A DNA stretch of 64,000 nucleotides. It comes from Lacibacter cauensis (GTDB taxonomy: Bacteria; Bacteroidota; Bacteroidia; Chitinophagales; Chitinophagaceae). The stretch spans positions 124,001 through 188,000 of the forward strand of contig NZ_VLLE01000007.1 in NCBI RefSeq assembly GCF_007830055.1. The letters are read 5' to 3'. Of the stretch, positions 1-8,162 are shown one piece after another; the first letter of the stretch is position 1; each line of letters opens with the position of its first letter. A program made the position numbers and the translations under genes. Below the pieces are notes generated by a model. The model worked only from the letters and a program-made list of their open reading frames with translations. It searched no databases and was not told the DNA's origin.

Positions 1-1095
1 ACCAATACACCAACATCGGCAGAGCAGGCATACTTAGCTCGTACGAAAACAGAAAAGGAAACACTGGATTTTATTAAAGCTGATGTAGAGAAATCGGTAA
101 CCAACTTCAATGCAAACTATACAACCAAGTTCAGCAAAGGCATGTGGAGTTTATTGGCTACACAAATGCTGAAAGCGGAAGTATATCTGTGGAGTGCAAA
201 AGTAAAGATTGATGGTGCTGCTCCAACAACTACAACAGCCGATCTTGCAACTGCACGTACAGCAGTAGAAGATGTAATTGCACGTACGGCTAAACTCAAC
301 AGTTTTGCAGATGTATTTAAGTATGCAAACAAAGGAAATAATGAAGTGATTTTTGCCTTACGTTTCCAGGTGGGTGAAGCAACCAATAACTACGGGCAGT
401 TCATTTATGCACAAACCGATCCGATGAGCAGTTTTGTTTCTGTTGGTGGTGCGCCTTTAACTTCTGATCAGGCCGGAGCTTCTGCTGCTGATCCGTTGAA
501 AGTTGCAGGTGGTGGTACCATTATCCGTTACGAATACAAGTACGATCTGTTTGCGAAATATGATACGGCAACAGACCTGCGTGCAAGAGCAACCTTCTTC
601 GATTTTTACCGCACACCCACATCAACAGCAACCAACAAGTTTGTAAACCTGCGTAAGTTCTTAGGCACTATGGATGGTACCAACAGAAGTTTTGCAGATG
701 ATGTACCGGTATATCGTTGGGCAGAAGCGCTGTTGATTTTAGCAGAGATTAAAAACAAACAGGGACAGGATCCTTCTGCTGAGATCAATGCCGTTCGTCA
801 GCGTGCGTATGGTAGCAATCCGTACCCTGTGTATACAAATGGAAGTTTCGAAGCCAACGAAATTGCGATCTTCGAAGAAAGAGGAAAAGAATTTGTAGCT
901 GAAGGAAAGCGTTGGTACGATTTGCGTCGCATGCAGGATGCAACAGGCGATCCGTTGGCATTCAGAACAGACCTTCCATTGGTAGGTGTACTCATCAAAG
1001 CTACACAGGAGTACAAACTGTTATGGCCTATCGATCGTACAACACTGAACCAGGATCCAACCATTGAGCAAAATCCCGGTTACCCAGGAACATAA
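1..1095 (+). CDS. SusD/RagB-family nutrient-binding lipoprotein, 5' partial
   Basis: The frame is open from the first base of the window, so the N-terminus and lipoprotein signal lie upstream; 364 residues are visible. SusD proteins are surface lipoproteins that capture glycans and hand them to a SusC TonB-dependent porin. The C-terminal third has the family signature: FEERGKEFVAEGKRWYDLRR (about residues 290-309), then a LLWPIDRTTLNQDP segment and a terminal QNPGYPGT. The helical TPR-like core with ..SLLATQMLKAEVYLWS.. is also typical. Directly downstream is a sialic acid gene set, so this is probably the sialic-acid SusD (NanU type), with a SusC/NanO partner expected just outside the window. 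The substrate is inferred from context only. Confidence 0.93.
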   Translation, partial: TNTPTSAEQAYLARTKTEKETLDFIKADVEKSVTNFNANYTTKFSKGMWSLLATQMLKAEVYLWSAKVKIDGAAPTTTTADLATARTAVEDVIARTAKLNSFADVFKYANKGNNEVIFALRFQVGEATNNYGQFIYAQTDPMSSFVSVGGAPLTSDQAGASAADPLKVAGGGTIIRYEYKYDLFAKYDTATDLRARATFFDFYRTPTSTATNKFVNLRKFLGTMDGTNRSFADDVPVYRWAEALLILAEIKNKQGQDPSAEINAVRQRAYGSNPYPVYTNGSFEANEIAIFEERGKEFVAEGKRWYDLRRMQDATGDPLAFRTDLPLVGVLIKATQEYKLLWPIDRTTLNQDPTIEQNPGYPGT

Positions 1096-1131
1096 GCATC
1101 GTTTCGATTTCATAATCAGCAGTTAGTTTAG

Positions 1132-1162
1132 CCGGGAGTAGTCCTGCTCCCGGATTTTTTTT
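1132..1162 (+). terminator. Intrinsic terminator after susD
   Basis: A 7-bp perfect GC-rich stem, CCGGGAG (1132-1138) with CTCCCGG (1147-1153), is followed by A and eight T (1155-1162). It lies between susD and the lyase gene. It would end or reduce transcription from the SusC/SusD genes before the catabolic genes, although leak-through is possible. Confidence 0.8.
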
Positions 1163-1192
1163 AATGTTTATTAATTTTTAGAACTTGTGCAT

Positions 1193-2134
1193 ATGAACAG
1201 AAAGAAATTAGAAGGATTGATTGCCGCACCTTTTACACCTATGCAGAGCGATGGTTCGCTCAACCTTGCAATCATTCCGGCTTATTACGAAATGCTCAAA
1301 GCAAATGGCGTAAAAGGCGCATTCATCTGCGGTTCAACAGGTGAGGGTGTTTCGTTATCACTCAACGAAAAGAAAGCAGTAGCAGAAGCATGGGCTGCAG
1401 TAGCAAAAGAGGATGCAGATTTTATTGTGATGCCTTTATTAGGCGGCACCTGCTTAACCGATTGTAAGGAACTGGCTTTACATGCGCAGCAGATTGGTTT
1501 GGATGCAATTTCGTTTACCGCACCGTTTTATTTTAAACCGGCATCGGTAGATATGCTGGCGAAGGCCTGCAGCGAAGTGGCATCGGTAGTACCCGATATG
1601 CCGTTTTACTATTACCATATTCCGGTGCTTACGGGTGTAGGTTTTTCAATGATTGATTTATTAAAAGCAGTGGATGGCCTCATTCCCAATTTTGCCGGCA
1701 TCAAATACACACACGAAGATTTTATGGACTTTCTTTCGTGTATGAATTTTCAAAATGGTAAATACGATATGCTGTGGGGCAGAGATGAAAATATGTTACC
1801 TGCATTGGCATTGGGTACAAAAGCATCGGTAGGAAGTACATTTAATTATGCAGCGCCTTTGTACTATCAATTAATAGATGCATTTAATCATGGCGATTTA
1901 AAAGCGGCCAATGCATTACAGCAACAATCCATCGATATGATTACCTTGTTGGGTAAGTACGGCGGTATTGCAACAGGTAAAGCTTATATGAAATTACTGG
2001 GTATTGATTGTGGTGAGTTTCGTTTACCTGTCAAGAATATGAGTGCCGAACAATTTGAAGCCTTTAAAAAAGATACAGAACAGATTGGTTTTGCAGAATT
2101 TTCATCACGCTTACAACCGGCTGTGAATGTTTAA
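1193..2134 (+). CDS. nanA: N-acetylneuraminate lyase (DapA/NanA family)
   Basis: Cleaves N-acetylneuraminate to ManNAc and pyruvate in the cytoplasm. The 313-residue TIM barrel has the family GSTGEG pyruvate-carboxylate loop near residue 50. The proton-relay Tyr is about residue 141 in YYYHIPVLTG and the Schiff-base Lys about residue 171 in GIKYTHEDF; these match Tyr137 and Lys165 of E. coli NanA. The YHIP and KYTHEDF wording favours sialic acid lyase over dihydrodipicolinate synthase. A GTG two codons upstream (1187) is possible, but ATG at 1193 gives the natural N-terminus. It is followed after 6 bp by the mutarotase gene, so it heads the catabolic operon. Confidence 0.93.
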   Translation: MNRKKLEGLIAAPFTPMQSDGSLNLAIIPAYYEMLKANGVKGAFICGSTGEGVSLSLNEKKAVAEAWAAVAKEDADFIVMPLLGGTCLTDCKELALHAQQIGLDAISFTAPFYFKPASVDMLAKACSEVASVVPDMPFYYYHIPVLTGVGFSMIDLLKAVDGLIPNFAGIKYTHEDFMDFLSCMNFQNGKYDMLWGRDENMLPALALGTKASVGSTFNYAAPLYYQLIDAFNHGDLKAANALQQQSIDMITLLGKYGGIATGKAYMKLLGIDCGEFRLPVKNMSAEQFEAFKKDTEQIGFAEFSSRLQPAVNV

Positions 2135-2140
2135 ATAAGA

Positions 2141-3289
2141 ATGAACCGATTGCACATATCATTATCGTTATTATTCCTCATGTTTTTTACTGCAAACATA
2201 GCTGCACAAAAAAAACAGAAGCTGACTATGCAATGGACTGTTGCTGCTGAGCTTCCTGTTGCCGAAAACAAAACGAAAGCGTTGGGCGTTGCCGGCGCTG
2301 TTACAGGTATACATAAGCATAAACTCATTATTGCAGGAGGCGCCAATTTTCCTGCTGCAATGCCATGGTTGGGCGGTAAAAAAAACTATGAAGATGCCTT
2401 GTATGTGTATGCAAAAAAGGGTGACGGTATTGTATTGCAGCAGCAAGCAAAACTTCCGTTTACCATTGCTTATGCTGCTTCCTGCACAACTGAAAAAGGA
2501 ATTGTTGTAGCCGGTGGCGAAAACGAAAATGGTTTGAGTAATAAAACATTTCTGCTACAGCTTACAAACAATGCATCCGTATTTTCCATTCAACATCTGC
2601 CCGATCTTCCTTTTGCGGTAACCAATGCATCAATAACGGTTAACGGGCAACACATTTACCTGGCAGGTGGTGAAACAACGAATGGCGTAAGCGATCAGCT
2701 GCTTGAACTCGATCTTAATAATCTGGCGGCAGGATGGAAGCAACTGTCAACAATAGCAAAGCAGATATCCCATGCCGTTTTGTTAATCAATGAACATACG
2801 CTGTATGTAATTGGCGGGCGTAAACGAAACAGTAATGGCATCAGCACGTTGTATAATTCTGTTTCTGCATTTGATTTGTTAACCAAACAGTGGACAGAAA
2901 AAAAAACCGTACCCTATGCTTTATCGGCCGGCACCGGAGCAGTGTATAAAAATCAACTGCTTATGTTTGGTGGCGATAAAGGCGAAACCTTTCATCGCAC
3001 AGAAGAATTAATTGCAGCCATTAATACTGCTGCCGATGAAGCAACAAAAAAGAAATTAACCGACGAGAAAACAGCTTTGCAATCAGCTCATCCGGGCTTT
3101 AGCAAAGAAATTTTAGCGTACAATATAATCAATGATAGTTGGGATGTTATCGACAGTATTCCCTATGCTACACCAGTTACGACAACCGCTGTCAAATGGA
3201 ACAACTGTTTTTATATTCCAAGTGGAGAAATAAAAGCAGGAGTTCGTTCGCCTTTTATACTATCTGTTAAACCAGTAACCAGAAAATGA
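2141..3289 (+). CDS. Kelch-repeat sialic acid mutarotase/epimerase (NanM-like)
   Basis: 382 residues with a Sec signal (LFLMFFTANIAAQ), so exported to the periplasm. Kelch blades are visible as repeated GG-x(n)-Y/W units: IIAGGANFP, GIVVAGGENENG, IYLAGGETTNG, LYVIGGRKRN, LLMFGGDKGE. This matches the cyclically permuted mutarotase family. These proteins convert alpha-N-acetylneuraminate released by sialidase into the beta anomer. The gene lies 6 bp after the lyase gene, and its TGA overlaps the ATG of the transporter gene (ATGA), so translational coupling is likely. The exact substrate is inferred from the neighbours. Confidence 0.85.
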   Translation: MNRLHISLSLLFLMFFTANIAAQKKQKLTMQWTVAAELPVAENKTKALGVAGAVTGIHKHKLIIAGGANFPAAMPWLGGKKNYEDALYVYAKKGDGIVLQQQAKLPFTIAYAASCTTEKGIVVAGGENENGLSNKTFLLQLTNNASVFSIQHLPDLPFAVTNASITVNGQHIYLAGGETTNGVSDQLLELDLNNLAAGWKQLSTIAKQISHAVLLINEHTLYVIGGRKRNSNGISTLYNSVSAFDLLTKQWTEKKTVPYALSAGTGAVYKNQLLMFGGDKGETFHRTEELIAAINTAADEATKKKLTDEKTALQSAHPGFSKEILAYNIINDSWDVIDSIPYATPVTTTAVKWNNCFYIPSGEIKAGVRSPFILSVKPVTRK

Positions 3290-4518
3290 ATAACTCAAAA
3301 TCATATCCCTGGATCGTTGTTGGTTTGCTTTGGGTAGTAGCATTACTCAATTACATGGACAGGCAAATGCTCAGCACCATGAAGCCATCAATGATGATTG
3401 ATATTGCTGAGTTGCAAACAGCTGCCAACTTCGGCAGACTGATGGCGATCTTCTTATGGATCTATGGCATCATGAGTCCGTTGGCAGGGATGATTGCCGA
3501 CAGAGTAAACCGTAAATGGCTCATCGTTGGAAGTTTGTTTGTGTGGAGTGCAGTTACCTTAGCGATGGGGTATGCACAAAACTTTACACAATTGTACTGG
3601 CTTCGTGCAATCATGGGTGTTAGTGAAGCGCTGTACATCCCGGCAGGGCTCTCTCTCATTGCCGATTATCACGACGATAAAACAAGATCACTCGCTATTG
3701 GCATTCATATGACGGGCTTGTACATGGGCCAGGCATTGGGTGGCTTTGGTGCAACCATTGCATCAGCCTTCTCGTGGAAAACAGCCTTTCATACATTCGG
3801 TTTAATCGGTATTGGTTATGCCGTTGTATTAATGCTTTTCCTGCGGGAGAAAAAAGTACAAGCAATCGAAACGCCAAATCAATCAACAGCAAAACCATCC
3901 CTTACAAAAGGGTTGGCCTTGCTTTTCAGTAACATATTTTTTTGGATCATCTTATTCTATTTTGCTGTACCCAGTTTGCCCGGTTGGGCAGTAAAGAACT
4001 GGCTGCCGACATTGTTTGCCGATAGTTTGCATATCGATATGTCGAAAGCAGGTCCGTTATCCACCATCACCATCGCCGCATCTTCTTTCATCGGTGTCAT
4101 CTTCGGTGGTATCTTATCCGATCGTTGGGTGCAGAAAAATATCCGTGGAAGGATTTACACCAGCGCTATTGGTTTGGCATTAACCATTCCATCCTTATTG
4201 TTTATTGGTTTGGGCGATACCGTGTTTCATGTAGTGGCAGCAGCGTTTTGTTTTGGTTTCGGCTTTGGTATGTTCGATGCGAACAACATGCCCATCCTCT
4301 GCCAGTTTGTTTCATCGAAGTATCGTGCAACAGCATATGGATTGATGAATATGACAGGTGTGTTTGCCGGTGCATTCATTACCGATTGGTTAGGTAAATC
4401 AACCGATGCAGGAAACCTGGAAAAAGATTTTGCCATGCTTGGCGGTATTGTAGCCGTTGCCTTAATTATACAGTTGTGGTTGTTGAAACCCAAAGCAACG
4501 ACTGTAACAGAAGAATAA
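3286..4518 (+). CDS. MFS transporter, probable sialic acid permease (NanT-like)
   Basis: 410 residues with about 12 hydrophobic helices. It begins with a cytoplasmic tail and TM1 containing LLNYMDRQMLSTMKP, typical of the ACS/hexuronate-type major facilitator group. A charged cytoplasmic loop (REKKVQAIETPNQST) separates the two six-helix halves. The ATGA overlap with the mutarotase and the sialidase gene 27 bp downstream place it in the sialic acid operon. Bacteroidota use an MFS NanT for inner-membrane sialic acid uptake, so that role is likely. Family assignment is firm; substrate is inferred. Confidence 0.88.
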   Translation: MNNSKSYPWIVVGLLWVVALLNYMDRQMLSTMKPSMMIDIAELQTAANFGRLMAIFLWIYGIMSPLAGMIADRVNRKWLIVGSLFVWSAVTLAMGYAQNFTQLYWLRAIMGVSEALYIPAGLSLIADYHDDKTRSLAIGIHMTGLYMGQALGGFGATIASAFSWKTAFHTFGLIGIGYAVVLMLFLREKKVQAIETPNQSTAKPSLTKGLALLFSNIFFWIILFYFAVPSLPGWAVKNWLPTLFADSLHIDMSKAGPLSTITIAASSFIGVIFGGILSDRWVQKNIRGRIYTSAIGLALTIPSLLFIGLGDTVFHVVAAAFCFGFGFGMFDANNMPILCQFVSSKYRATAYGLMNMTGVFAGAFITDWLGKSTDAGNLEKDFAMLGGIVAVALIIQLWLLKPKATTVTEE

Positions 4519-4545
4519 TCATTTATCAGTTTTATATAATCGAAC

Positions 4546-5706
4546 ATGAAAAGATTTTATTTGAGTGCTTTTGTTTTATTGATAACAGCATCAGCGCTGT
4601 TGGCACAAACTACACCGGTTACTGTATTTGAATCGGGGAAAGAAGGACATAAGAGTTACCGTATTCCTGCCATTGTAAATTTAAAAGACGGAACGCTGCT
4701 TGCATTTGCCGAAGGTCGTGTAAACAATGCAGGCGATTTCGGCGATATCAATATTGTACTCAAACGAAGTACGGATCATGGCAAAACTTGGACCGCCATA
4801 CAGACTGTTGTGGATTATGATCAACTGCAGGCAGGCAACCCTGCGCCTGTTGTTGACTTAACAGATCCTATGTACCCGAAAGGAAGAGTGTTTTTGTTTT
4901 ATAATACTGGTAATAATCACGAAGGCGAAGTACGTAAAGGAAAAGGTTTGCGTGAAGTGTGGTACAAAACATCAACCGATGGCGGTGTTACTTGGAGCGA
5001 AGCAGTGAACATCACCACACAAGTGCATCGCCCGAAACAACCTGCAACAAATGCTGCTTATAATTTTAACGAAGACTGGCGAAGTTATGCCAACACGCCC
5101 GGTCATGCGATGCAGTTCAGTACAGGTGTATACAAAGGGCGGATTTTTGTAGCAGCCAATCATTCTGCAGGCGAACCGTTAAAGCAGGCAGAAGATTACA
5201 AAGCACATGGTTTTTATACAGATGATCATGGTAAAACATTTCAGCTGAGTGAAACCGTTGATCGTGTGGGTGGTAACGAAGCAATGGCGACAGAGATTTC
5301 CGGCAATCGTTTAATGATGAATATCCGCAACCAGAAAGGCGATGTGCGTGCAAGATTAATTGCCATCAGCAACGATGGTGGAGCGAAATGGGATAGTGTT
5401 TATTTCGATAACAACTTACCCGATCCTGTTTGCCAGGGAAGTATTTTAACGGTTGGTAAAAAGAAAGGCAAACAGATTGTTGCGTTCTGCAATGCAGCCG
5501 ATACAAAAAGCAGGGATAATCTTACACTCCGCATCAGCTACAATGATGGATTTACCTGGAAGAAAAGTATCGTCATTGATTCAACAGGAAAAAGAGATAA
5601 TGCAGCGTACTCCGATATCGTTCGCATTTCTAAAAAGAAGATCGGCATCCTCTACGAAAAAGATAATTATGCAAAGATCATTTTCACGATTGTAAAGTGG
5701 AACTGA
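4546..5706 (+). CDS. nanH: Exo-alpha-sialidase (GH33)
   Basis: Releases terminal sialic acid from glycoconjugates; exported through a signal peptide ending ALLAQ. The 386-residue protein has the YRIP motif with the first triad Arg about residue 39. It has at least four Asp-box-type repeats of the form SxDxGxTW: STDHGKTW, STDGGVTW, TDDHGKTF and SNDGGAKW, then YNDGFTW. Length and layout match single-domain bacterial sialidases with a six-bladed propeller. No carbohydrate-binding module is present. It ends the nanA-mutarotase-MFS run, and no clear terminator follows. Confidence 0.93.
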   Translation: MKRFYLSAFVLLITASALLAQTTPVTVFESGKEGHKSYRIPAIVNLKDGTLLAFAEGRVNNAGDFGDINIVLKRSTDHGKTWTAIQTVVDYDQLQAGNPAPVVDLTDPMYPKGRVFLFYNTGNNHEGEVRKGKGLREVWYKTSTDGGVTWSEAVNITTQVHRPKQPATNAAYNFNEDWRSYANTPGHAMQFSTGVYKGRIFVAANHSAGEPLKQAEDYKAHGFYTDDHGKTFQLSETVDRVGGNEAMATEISGNRLMMNIRNQKGDVRARLIAISNDGGAKWDSVYFDNNLPDPVCQGSILTVGKKKGKQIVAFCNAADTKSRDNLTLRISYNDGFTWKKSIVIDSTGKRDNAAYSDIVRISKKKIGILYEKDNYAKIIFTIVKWN

Positions 5707-5732
5707 TACTGTTATTGAAATACTAAAGTAAA

Positions 5733-5813
5733 ATGACTTACACAACAAACGATTTAATTGCTCTTATAGCCACGTTAATCTTCGTAATGACAATGATTCC
5801 AAGGCATGACTAA
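5733..5813 (+). CDS. Possible 26-residue membrane microprotein
   Basis: A short ATG ORF with a hydrophobic core (LIALIATLIFVMTMI) and a charged end (PRHD) in the 209-bp gap after the sialidase gene. No family is recognised and no promoter is evident. It could be chance or a gene fragment; the surrounding DNA to about 6655 is more AT-rich than the flanking sialic acid genes. Confidence 0.15.
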   Translation: MTYTTNDLIALIATLIFVMTMIPRHD

Positions 5814-5915
5814 GCAAGTGTATCCAGTAAGTTAATTAAATAGACTATTATTCAGGCTGGCTTTCAAATTCCTTAATAAAGCAATTCTAAATTAAATCTT
5901 TTAAAAACAAACACT

Positions 5916-6506
5916 ATGAAGCATCTAATGCTATTATCATTTCTTACAGTTTTTTCTATTTCTGCAAAGTGCCAGTTAGATAGAAATTATTGGCTTGTTG
6001 GTGGAGCAGGTAGTTTTTACACTTATAACGAACAAAGCGTCAATACTGTAACAAATATGCCTGTCTCAGGAAAGTTAACAGAAATAAACATTACTGGGAA
6101 TGTTGGTTATTTCCTTTTTGACAAATTTGCAGTAGGTATTAGACCAGGTATCAATTCAATAAAAAGTCATGGAGCAAATTCTGCATCGGTACTTACAGAA
6201 GTTACCAAGATTTACGTTGGGCCTTTTGCCCGTTACTATTTTCTTAATAAGGAAAAGCCATTTAATATTCTAGTTGATGGTAGCTATCAGTTTGGTTCAT
6301 TGGCAAACTTTGGAAAGGGCACAACTCAAAATGCTTCTATTATGACAGGCACAGAATTATTCTTTAACAATAGTGTAGGACTTGAGTTTCTACTTGGCTA
6401 TTTATACCAAAAGAATATCAAGGATGAAACTCAGAACGCCTACAAACACATAAAAAAGGGATTCTATGTTTCTATCGGTTTTCAAATTCATTTAATCAAA
6501 GATTAA
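5916..6506 (+). CDS. Outer-membrane beta-barrel protein, unknown role
   Basis: 196 residues with a Sec signal (MLLSFLTVFSISAKCQ). Alternating hydrophobic/polar strands and Gly/Tyr/Phe-rich turns follow, and the C-terminus (GFYVSIGFQIHLIKD) resembles a final barrel strand. This is the general look of the porin-like small beta-barrel families common in Bacteroidota. Nothing links it to sialic acid, and its AT-rich codon use (TTT, AAT, ATA, ACA) differs from the genes on both sides, so it looks like an insertion into the locus. Specific function unknown. Confidence 0.7.
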   Translation: MKHLMLLSFLTVFSISAKCQLDRNYWLVGGAGSFYTYNEQSVNTVTNMPVSGKLTEINITGNVGYFLFDKFAVGIRPGINSIKSHGANSASVLTEVTKIYVGPFARYYFLNKEKPFNILVDGSYQFGSLANFGKGTTQNASIMTGTELFFNNSVGLEFLLGYLYQKNIKDETQNAYKHIKKGFYVSIGFQIHLIKD

Positions 6507-6543
6507 TTTAAACAAACATGAAAAAAATATAAAATCTAAGCCT

Positions 6544-6565
6544 TGGTTCGTGTCTTCACGAACCA
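6544..6565. repeat. Perfect 9-bp inverted repeat hairpin
   Basis: TGGTTCGTG (6544-6552), a TCTT loop, then CACGAACCA (6557-6565). There is no T-run, so it is not a classical terminator. It lies in the 153-bp gap between the AT-rich outer-membrane gene and the epimerase gene, at the right edge of the AT-rich stretch. It resembles short dispersed hairpins of Bacteroidota intergenic DNA. Confidence 0.6.
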
Positions 6566-6659
6566 CTCGGTAATTGTTGAAAGAAATGAATAATAGTTTA
6601 CGAGTGCGCACGGAAAATTAAAAAATGTTACCATTTTAAGAATTTAAAACAACTCTCAA

Positions 6660-7874
6660 ATGAGTTATACAATACAGGAATTAAAAGAACTGCAACAATT
6701 TTACAGCAACCAGTTACTGAACGATACGGTTCCATTCTGGTTTCCCCGTTCCTTCGATACAGAACATGGTGGTTTTTTATTGATGCGTGATGCTGATGGT
6801 GCACTCATTGATGATGATAAAGCGGTGTGGATACAAGGAAGAGCAACCTGGCTCTTATCAACTTTGTATAACACTGTTGAACAAAAACAAGAATGGTTGG
6901 ATGGTGCCAGACTTGGCTATGAGTTTTTAAACAAGCATTGCTTCGATACTGACGGACAGATGTTCTTTCATGTAGCACGCAGCGGCGAGCCCATTCGTAA
7001 ACGCCGATATTATTTCTCCGAAACATTTTATGTAATTGCTGCTGCGGCTTATGCAAAGGCAAGTGGGAGTGAAGAAGCAGCAGCGAACGCCAGAAAAGTG
7101 TTTGGGGAATGTATTGCTTATGCAAGTGGTGAAAAGAAACTGCAGCCAAAATTTACCGGTACAAGACCCACACGTGGTATTGGTGTACCCATGATTATGA
7201 CCAATACGGCGCAGCAGTTACGGGAATTAATTGGAGATGAGCGTTGCGATGAATGGATCAGCAAATGGATTAATGAAATTGAAACCTACTTCGTAAAAGA
7301 CGATATCAAATGTGTGATGGAACAGGTGGCGCCCGATGGCAGCATCATTGATCATATTGATGGACGTACACTCAATCCCGGTCATGCCATTGAAGGTGCA
7401 TGGTTTATTCTGCATGAAGCAAAACATCGCAACAACGATCCGCAGTTGATTACACTCGGTTGCAAAATGCTCGACTATATGTGGGAGCGTGGATGGGATA
7501 AAGAGCACGGCGGTATTTTGTATTTCCGTGATGTGTACAACAAACCGGTGCAGGAATACTGGCAGGATATGAAATTCTGGTGGCCACACAACGAAGTGAT
7601 CATTGCCACACTGCTTGCTTATACGATGACAGGCAATGAGAAATATGCACAATGGCACAAGTTGGTGCATGATTATGCATACAGCCATTTTCACGATAAA
7701 GAACACGGCGAATGGTTTGGTTACCTGCATCGTGATGGCAGCATTGCTCAAACAGCCAAAGGAAATTTATTCAAAGGTCCGTTTCATTTGCCCAGACAGG
7801 AATGGTATTGTATGCAATTATTAAATGAGTATCTGTCATCTTCAACGAATCTTGCGCACACGTTTGAGCAGTAA
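6660..7874 (+). CDS. N-acylglucosamine 2-epimerase (AGE/RenBP family)
   Basis: Interconverts ManNAc and GlcNAc. In Bacteroidota this replaces the kinase-first NanK/NanE route: the lyase product ManNAc becomes GlcNAc, which is then phosphorylated. The 404-residue (alpha/alpha)6 barrel starts with the family-like FDTEHGGFLLMRDADG. It carries the conserved His residues in NPGHAIEGAW (His about 242), WWPHNEVI (about 310) and KEHGEWFGYL (about 349). No signal peptide, hence cytoplasmic. It follows the sialidase gene but is separated from it by the AT-rich insertion; a terminator lies about 95 bp downstream. Confidence 0.93.
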   Translation: MSYTIQELKELQQFYSNQLLNDTVPFWFPRSFDTEHGGFLLMRDADGALIDDDKAVWIQGRATWLLSTLYNTVEQKQEWLDGARLGYEFLNKHCFDTDGQMFFHVARSGEPIRKRRYYFSETFYVIAAAAYAKASGSEEAAANARKVFGECIAYASGEKKLQPKFTGTRPTRGIGVPMIMTNTAQQLRELIGDERCDEWISKWINEIETYFVKDDIKCVMEQVAPDGSIIDHIDGRTLNPGHAIEGAWFILHEAKHRNNDPQLITLGCKMLDYMWERGWDKEHGGILYFRDVYNKPVQEYWQDMKFWWPHNEVIIATLLAYTMTGNEKYAQWHKLVHDYAYSHFHDKEHGEWFGYLHRDGSIAQTAKGNLFKGPFHLPRQEWYCMQLLNEYLSSSTNLAHTFEQ

Positions 7875-7969
7875 CCAACCAGGTGTAATCAATAATTTTA
7901 TCAAAGCAATCTTTAATTGTTCTCACCAATGAAAAGATTGTCATTCAGTTACTTTTTTTATTTCCCATC

Positions 7970-8005
7970 GTTGCCATCGAACAGTTGTCGATGGCAACAT
8001 TTTTT
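7970..8005 (+). terminator. Strong intrinsic terminator after the epimerase gene
   Basis: A perfect 11-bp stem, GTTGCCATCGA (7970-7980) with TCGATGGCAAC (7988-7998), and a 7-nt loop, then A and six T (8000-8005). It would separate the sialic-acid catabolic unit from the fucosidase/hexosaminidase unit. It lies inside an 81-codon open frame (7917-8162), which argues that the 5' part of that frame is not coding. Confidence 0.85.
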
Positions 8006-8162
8006 AGATGAAACGTTCCCGGAAAGTTCAAATAAACAGCTGTTAGTGAAATCGAAGCAAAAGCCTGCTTATATTTATTATGGCTGGCAGCCATTCAACA
8101 AAGAAAATTTAGTGAATGGTGAACAACTGCCTGCATCAACATTTAAATTGAAAATCGAGTGA
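8001..8162 (+). pseudogene. C-terminal remnant of a sialate O-acetylesterase-like gene
   Basis: About 53 codons end in PAYIYYGWQPFNKENLVNGE followed by QLPASTFKL. This is the typical end of Bacteroidota sialate O-acetylesterases, whose C-termini read roughly ..YGW.P...NL.N..GLPAS.F. The rest of the gene (normally several hundred codons) is missing; upstream sequence is a terminator hairpin. The TGA stop overlaps the GTG start of the fucosidase gene, as in a coupled operon. Best read as a deletion relic of an esterase gene that belonged to this locus. Recognition is by motif memory and needs a profile search. Confidence 0.5.

Noticed and set aside
7227-7751. 174-codon minus-strand frame opposite the epimerase gene
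   Set aside because: The + strand epimerase has all conserved His motifs; the antisense frame has no start context or domain.
7917-8000. 5' part of the 81-codon frame before the GH95 gene as a real small gene
   Set aside because: It contains an 11-bp terminator stem and T-run; only the 3' part (8001-8162) resembles protein, as an esterase tail.
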